A DNA stretch of 64,000 nt, taken from the NCBI RefSeq assembly GCF_014205295.1, contig NZ_JACHNF010000001.1, positions 3,844,001-3,908,000 on the forward strand. Direction: 5' to 3'. Source of the stretch: Kribbella solani. GTDB taxonomy: Bacteria; Actinomycetota; Actinomycetes; Propionibacteriales; Kribbellaceae. The position numbers and the translations under genes were made by a program. Positions 50,173-59,120 of this stretch are shown in pieces (the stretch's first letter is position 1; each line of letters opens with the position of its first letter). Below the pieces are notes generated by a model. The model was not told the DNA's origin. It saw only the letters and a list, made by a program, of their open reading frames with translations, and made no database searches.

Positions 50173-50885
50173 GCCAGCGCCTCCTGCTGGAGCTTCGCCA
50201 GGTCGGCGCATCCGGACGTACCCAGCGCGAGCAGGCTGTCCAGCTCGGCGCGGTCGAACGGCGCGCCCTCGGCCGTACCCTGCACCTCGATGAACTTGCC
50301 GTCGCCGGTGATCACCAGGTTCATGTCCGTCTCGGCCCGGACGTCCTCCTCGTAGCAGAGGTCCAGCATCGGCGCACCGTCGATGATCCCGACCGACACC
50401 GCGGACACCGTACCGGTCAGTGGCTCGCTCTTCAGCAGCTTCCGCTCGCGCAACCAGGACACCGCGTCCGCCAGCGCGACGTACGCCCCGGTGATCGCGG
50501 CCGTCCGGGTGCCGCCGTCGGCCTGGAGGACGTCGCAGTCGAGCAGGATGGTGTTCTCGCCGAGCGCCTTGTAGTCGATCACGGCCCGCAGCGAACGCCC
50601 GATCAGCCGGGAGATCTCGTGCGTACGCCCACCGATCTTGCCCTTCACCGATTCGCGGTCGGAGCGGGTGTTGGTGGCGCGCGGGAGCATCGCGTACTCG
50701 GCGCTGACCCAGCCGAGGCCGCTGCCCTTGCGCCAGCGCGGTACGCCCTCGGTGACACTCGCGGCGCACAGCACCCGGGTCCGCCCGAACTCGACCAGCA
50801 CCGAGCCTTCGGCGTGGTCCAGCCAGTTCCGGGTGATCTTCACCGGGCGGAGCTGGTCTGCGGTACGTCCATCGATACGGGCCAT
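50169..50885 (-). CDS. rph: Ribonuclease PH
   Basis: A 238-residue phosphorolytic 3'-5' exoribonuclease that trims tRNA 3' ends. [36 protein letters not shown] and [22 protein letters not shown] are characteristic; the catalytic acidic [15 protein letters not shown] is present. Overlaps rdgB; an SGNH hydrolase gene precedes it by nine bases. Confidence 0.95.
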   Translation of the reverse strand: MARIDGRTADQLRPVKITRNWLDHAEGSVLVEFGRTRVLCAASVTEGVPRWRKGSGLGWVSAEYAMLPRATNTRSDRESVKGKIGGRTHEISRLIGRSLRAVIDYKALGENTILLDCDVLQADGGTRTAAITGAYVALADAVSWLRERKLLKSEPLTGTVSAVSVGIIDGAPMLDLCYEEDVRAETDMNLVITGDGKFIEVQGTAEGAPFDRAELDSLLALGTSGCADLAKLQQEALA

Positions 50886-50894
50886 ACGCAGACC

Positions 50895-51854
50895 CTATGC
50901 CTCCAACTGCCTCGCTTCCGCATCGGCAGAGGAAGGAGCAGAAGAAAGAGACGGAGAGAGGAGGCGCCGCACCTCCGCATCGGCGGTGGAGGGAAGAGAC
51001 GGCGGAAGCGATAGGAGGCGTCGCACCTCCGCGTTGGTACCTACTGGAAGGGACCCGGCAGGTGGATGGAACTGGGTCAGGGCCATGCGGGCTGCCCAGG
51101 GCAGCAAGTCGTTGGCTCGGCGGCCTACCCACGGCACGCCCTCGCGGACCAGCCACATCGCGTCCGCCCAACGGCTCGGCGGGCGGTACGCGCAGTCCAG
51201 GTCGGGCGGTACGTCGATCCGTACGCCCCGAACCGCCAGCTCGTCCGCGAACGCCCGCGCCAGCTTGCGGTGCCCGCGCTCCCCCGGATGCAGCCGGTCG
51301 ACGCTCCAGAAGTCCCGCCGATAGATCTCCGGGTACGCGGCCATGTCCAGCCGGATCCCCCCGTACCGGGCATGCAGGTCGTCGTACGCGACGTTGACCT
51401 GCTCGATCCGATGCCACAACGGCCGCCGCAACCACCGCGGCAACCCGAACACCTTGCCGTGGTCATGGAACCGCACGGTGAGCAGCAGCGCCCCGCGCGC
51501 GGTCAACTGCTCGGCACACAGCTGCAGGTGGTCCCGAATCCGCCCGGCGTCGAACGACGACCGCAAGGTGTCGTTCACGCCGACGATCAGCGAGGCGAGG
51601 TCGATCGGCCCGTCGCCGGTTTCGGGCAGTTGCTCGGTCGCGACCACCGGCACGGTGGCGCCGCTGGTCGCGAAGTTGGAGAACGTCACACGGTGGGAGC
51701 TGGCCAGGGCGGCCGCGAGCAGCGAGGCCCAGCCTCGCCACCCCTGACCCGGTCGTGCTCCGGCACCGGACAGGTCGGTCGTACTGCTGCCGTTCATCGG
51801 GTCCCCGACACCCACGGTGGTCGAGTCCCCCAGTGCCACGTAGTGGAGGCTCAC
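50895..51854 (-). CDS. SGNH/GDSL hydrolase
   Basis: A 319-residue esterase-type hydrolase, from GTG 51854 (VALGDSTTVGVGD has the nucleophilic Ser of block I). Block III GVNDTL and the C-terminal DRLHPGERGHRKLA with catalytic Asp/His are intact. The last 50 residues are two or more copies of AEVRRLLS joined by Ser/Pro-rich stretches, a likely disordered tail. No signal peptide, so cytoplasmic. Substrate unknown. It sits just before rph. Confidence 0.85.
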   Translation of the reverse strand: MSLHYVALGDSTTVGVGDPMNGSSTTDLSGAGARPGQGWRGWASLLAAALASSHRVTFSNFATSGATVPVVATEQLPETGDGPIDLASLIVGVNDTLRSSFDAGRIRDHLQLCAEQLTARGALLLTVRFHDHGKVFGLPRWLRRPLWHRIEQVNVAYDDLHARYGGIRLDMAAYPEIYRRDFWSVDRLHPGERGHRKLARAFADELAVRGVRIDVPPDLDCAYRPPSRWADAMWLVREGVPWVGRRANDLLPWAARMALTQFHPPAGSLPVGTNAEVRRLLSLPPSLPSTADAEVRRLLSPSLSSAPSSADAEARQLEA

Positions 51855-52000
51855 ATTCCGCCATGGTGTCGGCACCGAGCGAGACGCCGATGTGCGGCGG
51901 GTGACGGGCAGCCCAATTCCACCTGGAGGATCGGTGATTGATTGACAGAATTGCTCGGAGTTAGGCTGTTGCAAACATCTATGTGCAGGAGTTGCCTGGT

Positions 52001-53173
52001 ATGAGTGATCTTCGGTTCGGCGTGGTGGGGCTCGGGGCCCGCAGCCGCCTGGCGCAGTACGCGCACCGTCCCGGCGAGGGGTCCGAGGTCGTGGCCCTGG
52101 CCGACCCGTCCGCTCCGCAGCGGGACGCGGCCCTGGAGTTGTACCCGCGGGCGTCGGCGTACGCCTCCCACACCGAGCTGCTGGACCAGAAGCTCGACGG
52201 GGTCTTCCTGACCACGCCCGACGACCTGCATGAGGGGCCGGCGGTCGACTTCCTCCAGGCCGGCGTCTCGGTGTTCGTCGAGAAGCCGCTCGCGATCACC
52301 ACCGAGGGCTGCGACCGGGTCCTGCAGGCGGCGTACGGGTCCGGCGCCCGGCTGTACGTCGGCCACAACATGCGCCACATGCCGGTCGTACTGACGATGC
52401 GGAAACTGATCCAGGACGGCGCGATCGGTGACGTGAAGGCGATCTGGTGCCGGCACTTCGTCGGCCACGGCGGCGACTACTACTTCAAGGACTGGCACGC
52501 CGACCGCAGCCGTACGACCGGACTGCTGTTGCAGAAGGGCGCCCACGACCTCGACGTGATGCACTGGCTGGCCGACGGCTACACGACCCGGGTCAACGCG
52601 ATGGGCGCGCTCACGCTGTACGGCGGGATCGAGGACCGGCAGGACCGGTCCGGCCAGCGGTTCGGTGACTTCGTGTCGATCGACCACTGGCCGCCGCTGG
52701 AGCAGAAGGGGATGGCTCCGGTGATGGACGTCGAGGACATCTCGATGGCGAACCTGCTGCTCGACAACGGCGTCTTCATGACGTACGAGCAGTGCCACTA
52801 CACGCCGGACTACTGGCGCAACTACACCGTCATCGGTACGCACGGCCGGCTGGAGAACTTCGGTGACACCGCCGGTGGCGTGGTCAAGGTGTGGAACAGC
52901 CGCCGCTCCGGGTACCGCGAGGACGCCGACCTGGTCGTCGAGATCACCGGCGAGAACGAGGACCACGGCGGCGCGGACCCGCATCTGGTCGCCGAGTTCG
53001 TGCAGTTCGTCCGCGACGGCGGCGCGACGCTCACCTCTCCGATCGCCGCCCGCGCCGCGGTCGCCGCCGGGTACGCCGCGACTCAGTCGTTGCGCGCGAA
53101 CGGCGTCCCGCAGGACGTCCCGGCGCTCGACCCCGCCCTGGTCAGCTATTTCGAGAACGGCCAGGCAAAGTAA
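52001..53173 (+). CDS. Gfo/Idh/MocA-family sugar oxidoreductase
   Basis: A 390-residue NAD(P)-dependent oxidoreductase: N-terminal Rossmann fold (FGVVGLGARSRLAQ, catalytic-region VEKPLAIT) and C-terminal alpha/beta domain with GAHDLDVMHWLAD (His/Asp of the active site). The family acts on myo-inositol, sugar acids and glycosides; no substrate binding or transport genes adjoin, so the substrate is open. ATG 52001 with AGGAG ten bases ahead. Confidence 0.9.
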   Translation: MSDLRFGVVGLGARSRLAQYAHRPGEGSEVVALADPSAPQRDAALELYPRASAYASHTELLDQKLDGVFLTTPDDLHEGPAVDFLQAGVSVFVEKPLAITTEGCDRVLQAAYGSGARLYVGHNMRHMPVVLTMRKLIQDGAIGDVKAIWCRHFVGHGGDYYFKDWHADRSRTTGLLLQKGAHDLDVMHWLADGYTTRVNAMGALTLYGGIEDRQDRSGQRFGDFVSIDHWPPLEQKGMAPVMDVEDISMANLLLDNGVFMTYEQCHYTPDYWRNYTVIGTHGRLENFGDTAGGVVKVWNSRRSGYREDADLVVEITGENEDHGGADPHLVAEFVQFVRDGGATLTSPIAARAAVAAGYAATQSLRANGVPQDVPALDPALVSYFENGQAK

Positions 53174-53180
53174 GGGGTGC

Positions 53181-53186
53181 TACCAT
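53181..53186 (+). promoter_or_regulatory. -10 hexamer of the leader ORF at 53194
   Basis: TACCAT, seven bases before the GTG of the 17-residue leader ORF and 8 bp after the preceding gene's stop. No good -35 found. Confidence 0.35.
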
Positions 53187-53193
53187 CCACGAT

Positions 53194-53247
53194 GTGACCT
53201 GGTACGCCACGATGCGAATGCTGAGCCCTCGGTACGGAGGACTCTAG
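53194..53247 (+). CDS. Possible 17-residue leader peptide of the SAM-hydrolase-like gene
   Basis: GTG 53194 to TAG 53247 codes VTWYATMRMLSPRYGGL, with GGAGGA near its end. It lies between a -10-like hexamer and a strong terminator that precedes the structural gene by 38 bp, the layout of a transcription attenuator. Its content of Met, Trp and Tyr codons could matter for stalling. No experimental parallel is claimed. Confidence 0.4.
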   Translation: MTWYATMRMLSPRYGGL

Positions 53248-53273
53248 CGGCGTACGCACCTGTGCTTGCAGCG

Positions 53274-53299
53274 AGAGGCCCCCTGTGTCGGGGGCCTCT
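53274..53299 (+). terminator. Intrinsic terminator/attenuator
   Basis: A perfect 10-bp stem (53274-53283 with 53290-53299), loop TGTGTC, followed by TTTC. It ends the Gfo/Idh gene transcript or attenuates the following gene, or both. Confidence 0.75.
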
Positions 53300-53337
53300 T
53301 TCGTTTCCCGAACCTGCAACCACTTGTGGAGCTTCCC

Positions 53338-54165
53338 GTGTACCCGATCACCTATGTCACCGACTGTTTCGACGGCAACGCCCGGGCCAGACTCAGTACC
53401 CGGATCGGCGCCCTGTTCGGCCAGTCGCCGACCATCGTCGCTGCCGACGGACCCGATCCGGAGTCGTTCGCCGCGCTCACCTTGCTCGACTGCCTGATCG
53501 CGACCGAGTCCCTCGGCGAAGAAGGTCACCCGACCATCACCCTGCTGAACATCGCGCCGCGCGACGGTGTGTGGCCGAACGGCGTCCCGTTCTGCTGGTT
53601 CCGGTACGGCAAGCACCTGGTCGCGAGTACGTTCAACCCGCGCGTACTCGCCCAGGTCCAGCGCGAGCTCGGGATCGAGCGGGTGCACGTCACCGACATC
53701 CGCGCCGCGGTGACGGCGGCCGGGTTCGCCCCGGCGGAGGTGGACAAGATCGCCGGCACCCAGTTCCGAAGTCTCTGGTACCTGCCGTTGCTGGCCAAGT
53801 GGGTCGCCGACGGCCGGGACGTACCTTCGGCCGAAACCGCGATACCGGAAACGTACGACCCCGAGCCGGTCGTTGCCGTCGTCGACAACTTCGGCAACTG
53901 CAAACTCGACCGCCGCTTGGACCTCACCTTCGGCGCCACCCTGACCGTTGCCCAGCGCAACGATGATGGCAGTACGACCCCGGTGGACGTGATCTGCTAC
54001 CCGCACCTCACCGCCGTACCCCGAAACTCCCCCGGCATCATCCCCGGCAGCTCCGGCACCGGCTACACCGAACTCGTAATCCGCGGCGCCTCAGCCGCAA
54101 CCACCTTCGGCCTCCAACCCGGCGACCCCCTGACCACAACCGCCGACATCTGCTCGGTCGCTTGA
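53338..54165 (+). CDS. SAM hydrolase/adenosyltransferase-like protein (DUF62 family, divergent)
   Basis: A 275-residue protein. The start VYPITYVTDCF and the later VVDNFGNCKLDRRLDLTFG, GYTELVIRGASAATTFGLQPGD match the SAM hydroxide adenosyltransferase (chlorinase/fluorinase-related) family: N-terminal Asp region, central loop and C-terminal barrel. Several N-terminal residues differ from the usual LLTDFG motif, so activity (SAM to adenosine plus methionine) is only probable. Its 3' end overlaps the TetR gene by 75 bp. Confidence 0.65.
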   Translation: MYPITYVTDCFDGNARARLSTRIGALFGQSPTIVAADGPDPESFAALTLLDCLIATESLGEEGHPTITLLNIAPRDGVWPNGVPFCWFRYGKHLVASTFNPRVLAQVQRELGIERVHVTDIRAAVTAAGFAPAEVDKIAGTQFRSLWYLPLLAKWVADGRDVPSAETAIPETYDPEPVVAVVDNFGNCKLDRRLDLTFGATLTVAQRNDDGSTTPVDVICYPHLTAVPRNSPGIIPGSSGTGYTELVIRGASAATTFGLQPGDPLTTTADICSVA

Positions 54166-54777
54166 GCTGAGCTTCAGTCCGTCGAGTTGGTCGAAGGCCA
54201 GGTCCATGGTTTGCAGGTACTTGGGGAGGGGGGCGTCGATCGCCAGTTGGCGGTAGGTGGCCATCATGACGCCGACGACCGCGCCGGCCCAGGCGCGGAC
54301 GGACAGGTCGTCGGGGGCGCGGCCGGTGCGTTCGGCGGCGAGGGTGACCAGGAGATCGATGCCTTCGTAGAGCTGGTCGAGCATTCGGACCCGGAGTTCG
54401 GGGGCGTTCATGACGAGGCGCTGGCGCTCGGACTCCAGTTCCCATTCGTCGTCGGTCAGCTCGGACATGCTCTGCCGGATCGCCGCCTGGAGGGCCTCGG
54501 TCGGGGTCAGTTCAGCGGGCTGGCTACGGAAGAGTTCGATCATCACCGGATCGAGCCGGTCGAGGACGACGGTGTCCTCCTTGGTCGCGAAGTACCGGAA
54601 GAACGTCGCCGGTGACACCTCGGCCGCGGCCGCGATCTCCTGCACGGTCGTCTCGGCGTACCCCTGATCCTTGAACAGCCGCAGCGCGTGCTCCTGGATG
54701 GCGGCCCGGGTCTTCGCTTTCTTGCGTTCGCGCAGCCCGAGTGGTTTCCCCGGCGGCTCGGCCCTGTGCGCGGTCAT
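54091..54777 (-). CDS. TetR-family repressor
   Basis: A 228-residue regulator: HTH ALRLFKDQGYAETTVQEIAAAAEVSPATFFRYFATKED and a helical ligand domain typical of the mycobacterial-type TetR (PTEALQAAIRQSMSELTDDEW). The last 25 residues (GGCGQGVAGLEAEGG) lie antisense to the SAM-hydrolase-like gene and look like an unselected tail. Its start overlaps the MFS stop (ATGA), so pump and repressor are one operon. Confidence 0.9.
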   Translation of the reverse strand: MTAHRAEPPGKPLGLRERKKAKTRAAIQEHALRLFKDQGYAETTVQEIAAAAEVSPATFFRYFATKEDTVVLDRLDPVMIELFRSQPAELTPTEALQAAIRQSMSELTDDEWELESERQRLVMNAPELRVRMLDQLYEGIDLLVTLAAERTGRAPDDLSVRAWAGAVVGVMMATYRQLAIDAPLPKYLQTMDLAFDQLDGLKLSSSDRADVGGCGQGVAGLEAEGGCG

Positions 54778-56279
54778 GCTCCGATTGTGGCAACTTTCTC
54801 CGCCGGCGCGACGGCACCCCGGGTCCGGCGTGGCAGGAAGACCAGCGCGAGCACGATCGACAGCACCGCGATCCCGCCGCACACCCACAGCGTCAGGTCC
54901 ATCCCGGTCACGAACGCGGCCCGCGCCGACCGGGTCAGCTCCGGCGAACCGATCGCGATCGCGCCGGATGCGCTGTCACGGGCGGCGGTGGCGGCCGCGG
55001 GTGGCAGGCCGGTGACGTCCAGGTGATTCCGGTACGCGGCGTTGAGTACCGTACCGAGTATCGCGACCCCGAGCGTGCCGCCGACCTGACGGGACGCCTG
55101 GATCAACGCGGACCCCGATCCGCTCTGTTCGAGCGGCAACGCGGCGAGCGCCAATCCGTTCATCGGCGGCAGCGTGAAGCCGATGCTCACCCCGACCAGA
55201 CTGACCCAGATCGCGGTGTACCCGTACCCGTCGCCGACCTCGGTGAACGCGCCGAGCACCAGCCCGGCCAGCATCAACCCGAACCCGATCAGCACCGGCA
55301 CTCGCGCGCCGGCCGTCTCGACCAGCCGCTCGGCGACCTTGGCGCCGACCAGCATCCCGCCGATGATCGGCAGCAACCGCAGCCCGGCCTGGAACGCGTC
55401 CGCGCCCTGCACCGCCTGGAAGAGCTGCGGTAGCACGAACATCAACCCCACCAGCGCGAACGACGCCAGGGTCGCCAGGACCGTACCCCAGGTGAACCCG
55501 GGCGACCGGAACAGCCCGAGGTCGATCAGCGGATGCGTCGCCCGCCGCGCCCAGGCCCAGAAGGCGAACAGCAACAGCACGCCGACCGCGATCGCACCGA
55601 GCGTCCAGCCCGATCCCCAACCACGCTCGCCGGCCGCGATGAACCCGTACGTCAGCGCGACCAGCCCGGCCGCGGACAGCCCGATGCCGGGTACGTCGAT
55701 CCGCCGCGACCGATGCCCTCGCGTCGCCGGAATCAGCAGTGCCACCGCGACCAGACCGACCACGACCAGCGGCAGGTTGATCAAGAAGATCGAGCCCCAC
55801 CGGTAGTGGTCGAGCAGCCAGCCGCCGAGCACCGGACCGAGCGGGATGCCGAGCGAGTTCGCCATCAGCCAGATCGTCATCGCGCGCTGCCGCTCCGCCG
55901 GCGCGAACAGCAGGTTCAGCAGCGACATCGACAACGGGATCAGGAACGCCGATCCGATCCCGAGCGCGGCCCGCGCCGCGATCAGCTCCCCCGGCGTACT
56001 CGCGAACGCGCACGCCGCCGACGCCAGCCCGAACACCACCAGCGCCCCGAGCATCAGCCGCTTCGGCCCGAACCGGTCACCCAGCAACCCGGCCGGGAGC
56101 AGCAACGACGCCAGCACCAGCGTGTACGCGTTCGCGAACCACTGCAGCTGGCTGGTCGACGCCTGCAGATCCGTGGCGAGCGTCGGCAGCGCGACGTTCA
56201 GCACGGTCAGGTCAAGCCCGATCACGATCAGGCTGACGGACATCGCCGCCAGCGCCCACCACCGACGTGGATTCAGCAT
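54774..56279 (-). CDS. MFS drug efflux transporter (DHA2, 14 TM)
   Basis: A 501-residue EmrB/QacA-type pump starting at ATG 56279 with AAGGTG ahead. SVSLIVIGLDLTVLNVALPTLATDLQ (motif D1) and LLPAGLLGDRFGPKRLMLGAL (motif A) are clear; about 14 helices follow. Upstream lies a long palindrome; downstream, the TetR repressor is encoded in the same operon, so the pump is probably self-controlled and drug-inducible. Confidence 0.93.
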   Translation of the reverse strand: MLNPRRWWALAAMSVSLIVIGLDLTVLNVALPTLATDLQASTSQLQWFANAYTLVLASLLLPAGLLGDRFGPKRLMLGALVVFGLASAACAFASTPGELIAARAALGIGSAFLIPLSMSLLNLLFAPAERQRAMTIWLMANSLGIPLGPVLGGWLLDHYRWGSIFLINLPLVVVGLVAVALLIPATRGHRSRRIDVPGIGLSAAGLVALTYGFIAAGERGWGSGWTLGAIAVGVLLLFAFWAWARRATHPLIDLGLFRSPGFTWGTVLATLASFALVGLMFVLPQLFQAVQGADAFQAGLRLLPIIGGMLVGAKVAERLVETAGARVPVLIGFGLMLAGLVLGAFTEVGDGYGYTAIWVSLVGVSIGFTLPPMNGLALAALPLEQSGSGSALIQASRQVGGTLGVAILGTVLNAAYRNHLDVTGLPPAAATAARDSASGAIAIGSPELTRSARAAFVTGMDLTLWVCGGIAVLSIVLALVFLPRRTRGAVAPAEKVATIGA

Positions 56280-56291
56280 CCCGAACACCTT

Positions 56292-56327
56292 TCTGAGATC
56301 AGCTCTAATTTGAGAGTAGATCTCAGA
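56292..56327. promoter_or_regulatory. Palindromic operator of the MFS-TetR operon
   Basis: Outer arms TCTGAGATC (56292-56300) and GATCTCAGA (56319-56327) are perfect; an inner pair CTCT/AGAG sits inside. It lies 13 bp ahead of the MFS start and contains the AT-rich core where a -10 would fall. A TetR-type site is likely. Confidence 0.7.
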
Positions 56328-56410
56328 ATTAAGATTTGTCCACTGCCCAGGCGGCTCCTGGACCGGCCGGCGCTGGACCGGCCGGCTCCTGCCGACGCCG
56401 GGCCGGCGGG

Positions 56411-57259
56411 CTACTCAACCGCGGCGCGCAGCACCTCCCGGACCAGCTCGGGCTGCTCCAGCCATGGCGAGTGGCCGGCGTCCGGGATCAGCTCGAATGT
56501 GTGGTTCGGCGCCGCCTCGGCCAGCTCGCGGACCGCGGTGGCCGGACGTGGGTCGTGTTCGCCGTGTACGAAGGTGATCGGCGCCCGGACCGCCGCCACG
56601 AGTGCCTTCACCTCCTCGGCCGACCAGCCGTTGATCTCGGCCCCCAGCGCACTGTTCGCCGCGAAGTTGATCGGCAGGTCGACGACCGCGCTCGCGTACG
56701 CCCAGGTCATCGCCCGCTCGCGATCCGCGTGATCCGTGAACCACGACAACGCGCGAAACTCGGTCTCCTCGGCGGAGCTCCTGGGCCGGCCGGACACCTC
56801 GGTCCGGCCGGACAGTTCCTCAAGCCGCGCGGCCTGCTCGGGCGTCATCCGGCGGGCGCGCTCCGCGTAGTACGGCGTACGCCAATCACCGACGCCGACC
56901 CCGTCGAGATACACCACGCCCGCAACCCGATCGGCGTACGCGGCCGCGTACTTCAACGCGAGCGTCGCGCCGAAGGAGTGGCCGATGACAACGATCCGCG
57001 AATGACCGAAGTACGCGCGCAACTCGTCGATGTCCCGCGCGAGCCGCGCCATCGTCTGCGTAGCGGACGGGTCCGACCGCCCACAACCGCGCTGGTCGAA
57101 GCGATGCACGACGGTCAGGTCGTCGAGCATGCCGGCCAGGACCTCGTAGTCGTCCCATAATCCCGGACCACCATGCAGGATCACGACCGGCGCGCGGCGC
57201 GTGCCGACACCGGTTGTGGCCGTCCACAACCGGACACCGTCAGATGTCGAAAACGGCAT
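56411..57259 (-). CDS. Alpha/beta hydrolase, proline iminopeptidase-like
   Basis: A 282-residue hydrolase from ATG 57259. VVILHGGPGLWDDY (oxyanion), FDQRGCGRSDP (typical of prolyl iminopeptidases), nucleophile GHSFGATLA, Asp in HGEHDPRP and His in IPDAGHSPWLEQP. Its start lies inside the 3' end of the MBL gene (20-bp overlap), so it is translationally coupled. Substrate not determined. Confidence 0.88.
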   Translation of the reverse strand: MPFSTSDGVRLWTATTGVGTRRAPVVILHGGPGLWDDYEVLAGMLDDLTVVHRFDQRGCGRSDPSATQTMARLARDIDELRAYFGHSRIVVIGHSFGATLALKYAAAYADRVAGVVYLDGVGVGDWRTPYYAERARRMTPEQAARLEELSGRTEVSGRPRSSAEETEFRALSWFTDHADRERAMTWAYASAVVDLPINFAANSALGAEINGWSAEEVKALVAAVRAPITFVHGEHDPRPATAVRELAEAAPNHTFELIPDAGHSPWLEQPELVREVLRAAVE

Positions 57260-57986
57260 TCGTACTGGCGATTTCGATCGGCCCGCTGAACGTACGCCGC
57301 GCATGCTCCGCTTGGACGACCGGGTCGTACCAGGGTGGAACGTGCGTGATCACGAGCCGTTTCGCACCGGCCTTCGTGGCATGTTCGCCGGCATCGGACG
57401 GGGTCAGATGCAGGTCGGCCGGATTGCCCGGATCGCCGTCCGGAAGCGCCGCTTCGGACAGCAACACGTCGGCGCCACGGGCCAGCTCGATCAGCGCTTC
57501 GTTCGGCCCGGTATCGCCGGTGTAGACGAGCACCCTGCCGCCGTACTCGACGCGGATCGCGTAGGCCGGGACCGGATGCACCATCGGCGCGGTCCGGATC
57601 GTGAACGGCCCGATGGCCTGAACTTCCTGCCAGGCATGGAAGTCCAGCTCCTCCTCCATCCCCGGATCGAGCGGCAGATCGTACGCGAGGGCCATTCGCT
57701 CCGACGCACCCGGCGGCCCGTACACGGGGATCCGCGGGATCGGCGCGCCCGGCGCGTACCGGGCCGCGACGTACAGGCCGCACAGGTCCATGCAGTGGTC
57801 AGGATGCAGGTGGGAAAGGCCGATCGCCCCGATCTCCGGCACGGCGAGATGCCGTTGCAACGTGCCGAGCGCGCCACTGCCGAGGTCGAGGACCAGGTTG
57901 AATCCCTCGGCGGTGACCAGATAGCTCGAGGCGGCCGAGTCCGGCCCGGGGACGGACCCGGAGCAACCGATCACGGTGAGCTTCAT
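57240..57986 (-). CDS. MBL-fold metallohydrolase (RNase Z-like)
   Basis: A 248-residue metallo-beta-lactamase-fold enzyme. SHLHPDHCMDL is the HxHxDH zinc motif, with later His in PMVHPVPAYA, Asp in YTGDTGPNE and His in THVPPW. In actinobacteria this gene lies between murI and rph; here murI is next to it upstream, but rph has been moved 6 kb away. A tRNA-processing role is possible by association with rph but unproven. Confidence 0.88.
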   Translation of the reverse strand: MKLTVIGCSGSVPGPDSAASSYLVTAEGFNLVLDLGSGALGTLQRHLAVPEIGAIGLSHLHPDHCMDLCGLYVAARYAPGAPIPRIPVYGPPGASERMALAYDLPLDPGMEEELDFHAWQEVQAIGPFTIRTAPMVHPVPAYAIRVEYGGRVLVYTGDTGPNEALIELARGADVLLSEAALPDGDPGNPADLHLTPSDAGEHATKAGAKRLVITHVPPWYDPVVQAEHARRTFSGPIEIASTNAVFDI

Positions 57987-58149
57987 ACCCGGAACCCTAC
58001 CGGCGACCACCGACCTTCGCAGGCCGCGCGGACGCGTCGATCCGGTTACCACACAGGCATCCGGGTACCGACCGATGCCCCCGACAACTTCAGCACATTC
58101 TTGCGGACATCAACCAATCTTCAACCGAACCGGCAGCGAACCGGCGACG

Positions 58150-58953
58150 TCAGCGAACCCAGGCGAACTGATCGACGGCGGACAGCACCGGCCCGAGGAA
58201 GCGGGAGCCGATCGCCGCGAACTCGTCCGGACTGCCGGTGGTGACGAACCGATGCTGCGGCGCGGGCAGACTGTCCGGGCGGAGCAGTCCGGTTTTGGTC
58301 AGCACTCCGTACACGTCCTTGGCGCACTCGTCGGCGCTGCTGACCAGAGTGACATTGTCGCCCATCACGTACGAGATGACGCCGGTGAGCAACGGGTAGT
58401 GCGTGCACCCGAGGATGAGGGTGTCGACGCCGGCCTCGACCATCGGGTCCAGGTACTCGTGCGCGGCCTCGATCAGCTCCGGGCCGGACGTCACGCCGGA
58501 CTCGACGAACGGGACGAACTTCGGGCAGGCCTTGGTGAACAGCTCGATCTGCGGCGCGGCCGCGAACCCGTCCTCGTACGCCAAGGACTGCGCGGTCGCC
58601 TTTGTACAGATCACGCCGACGCGCTGGTTCCGGGTCGCGGCGACCGCGCGCCGGGCGGCCGGCAGGATCACCTCGACGACGGGCACGTCGTACCGCTCGC
58701 GGGCGTCCCGGAGCATCGCGGCGCTGGCCGAGTTGCACGCGATCACCAGCATCTTCACGCCGGCCTCGACCAGATGGTCCAGGCACTCCAGCGCGTACTC
58801 GCGTACCTCAGCGATCGGCTTCGGGCCGTACGGCTGCCGGGCGGTGTCGCCGAGATAGAGGATCGGCTCGTGCGGCAACTGGTCGAGTACGGCGCGCGCG
58901 ACGGTGAGTCCGCCGAAGCCAGAGTCGAAGATCCCCACCGGTGCATCAGCCAC
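58150..58953 (-). CDS. murI: Glutamate racemase
   Basis: A 267-residue cofactor-independent racemase making D-glutamate for peptidoglycan. [16 protein letters not shown], the first catalytic Cys in IACNSASAA and the second in [12 protein letters not shown] are all in place. It is transcribed towards the MBL gene with 163 bp between them. Confidence 0.96.
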   Translation of the reverse strand: MADAPVGIFDSGFGGLTVARAVLDQLPHEPILYLGDTARQPYGPKPIAEVREYALECLDHLVEAGVKMLVIACNSASAAMLRDARERYDVPVVEVILPAARRAVAATRNQRVGVICTKATAQSLAYEDGFAAAPQIELFTKACPKFVPFVESGVTSGPELIEAAHEYLDPMVEAGVDTLILGCTHYPLLTGVISYVMGDNVTLVSSADECAKDVYGVLTKTGLLRPDSLPAPQHRFVTTGSPDEFAAIGSRFLGPVLSAVDQFAWVR

Positions 58954-59120
58954 GGGAAGAGCTTATACAGGTCCGCCGCCGGGCAAGCAGGAAGCGAGCC
59001 TTACCTAACCCGAATCGGCGACACGCCGGAGTTGTCCACATCTTTACGTTATCGAATTGCCTTTTCCCGTGATGCACGCCACTCTGGAGCGATGTTTGTT
59101 CGACCGCCCCTCGTGATGCC

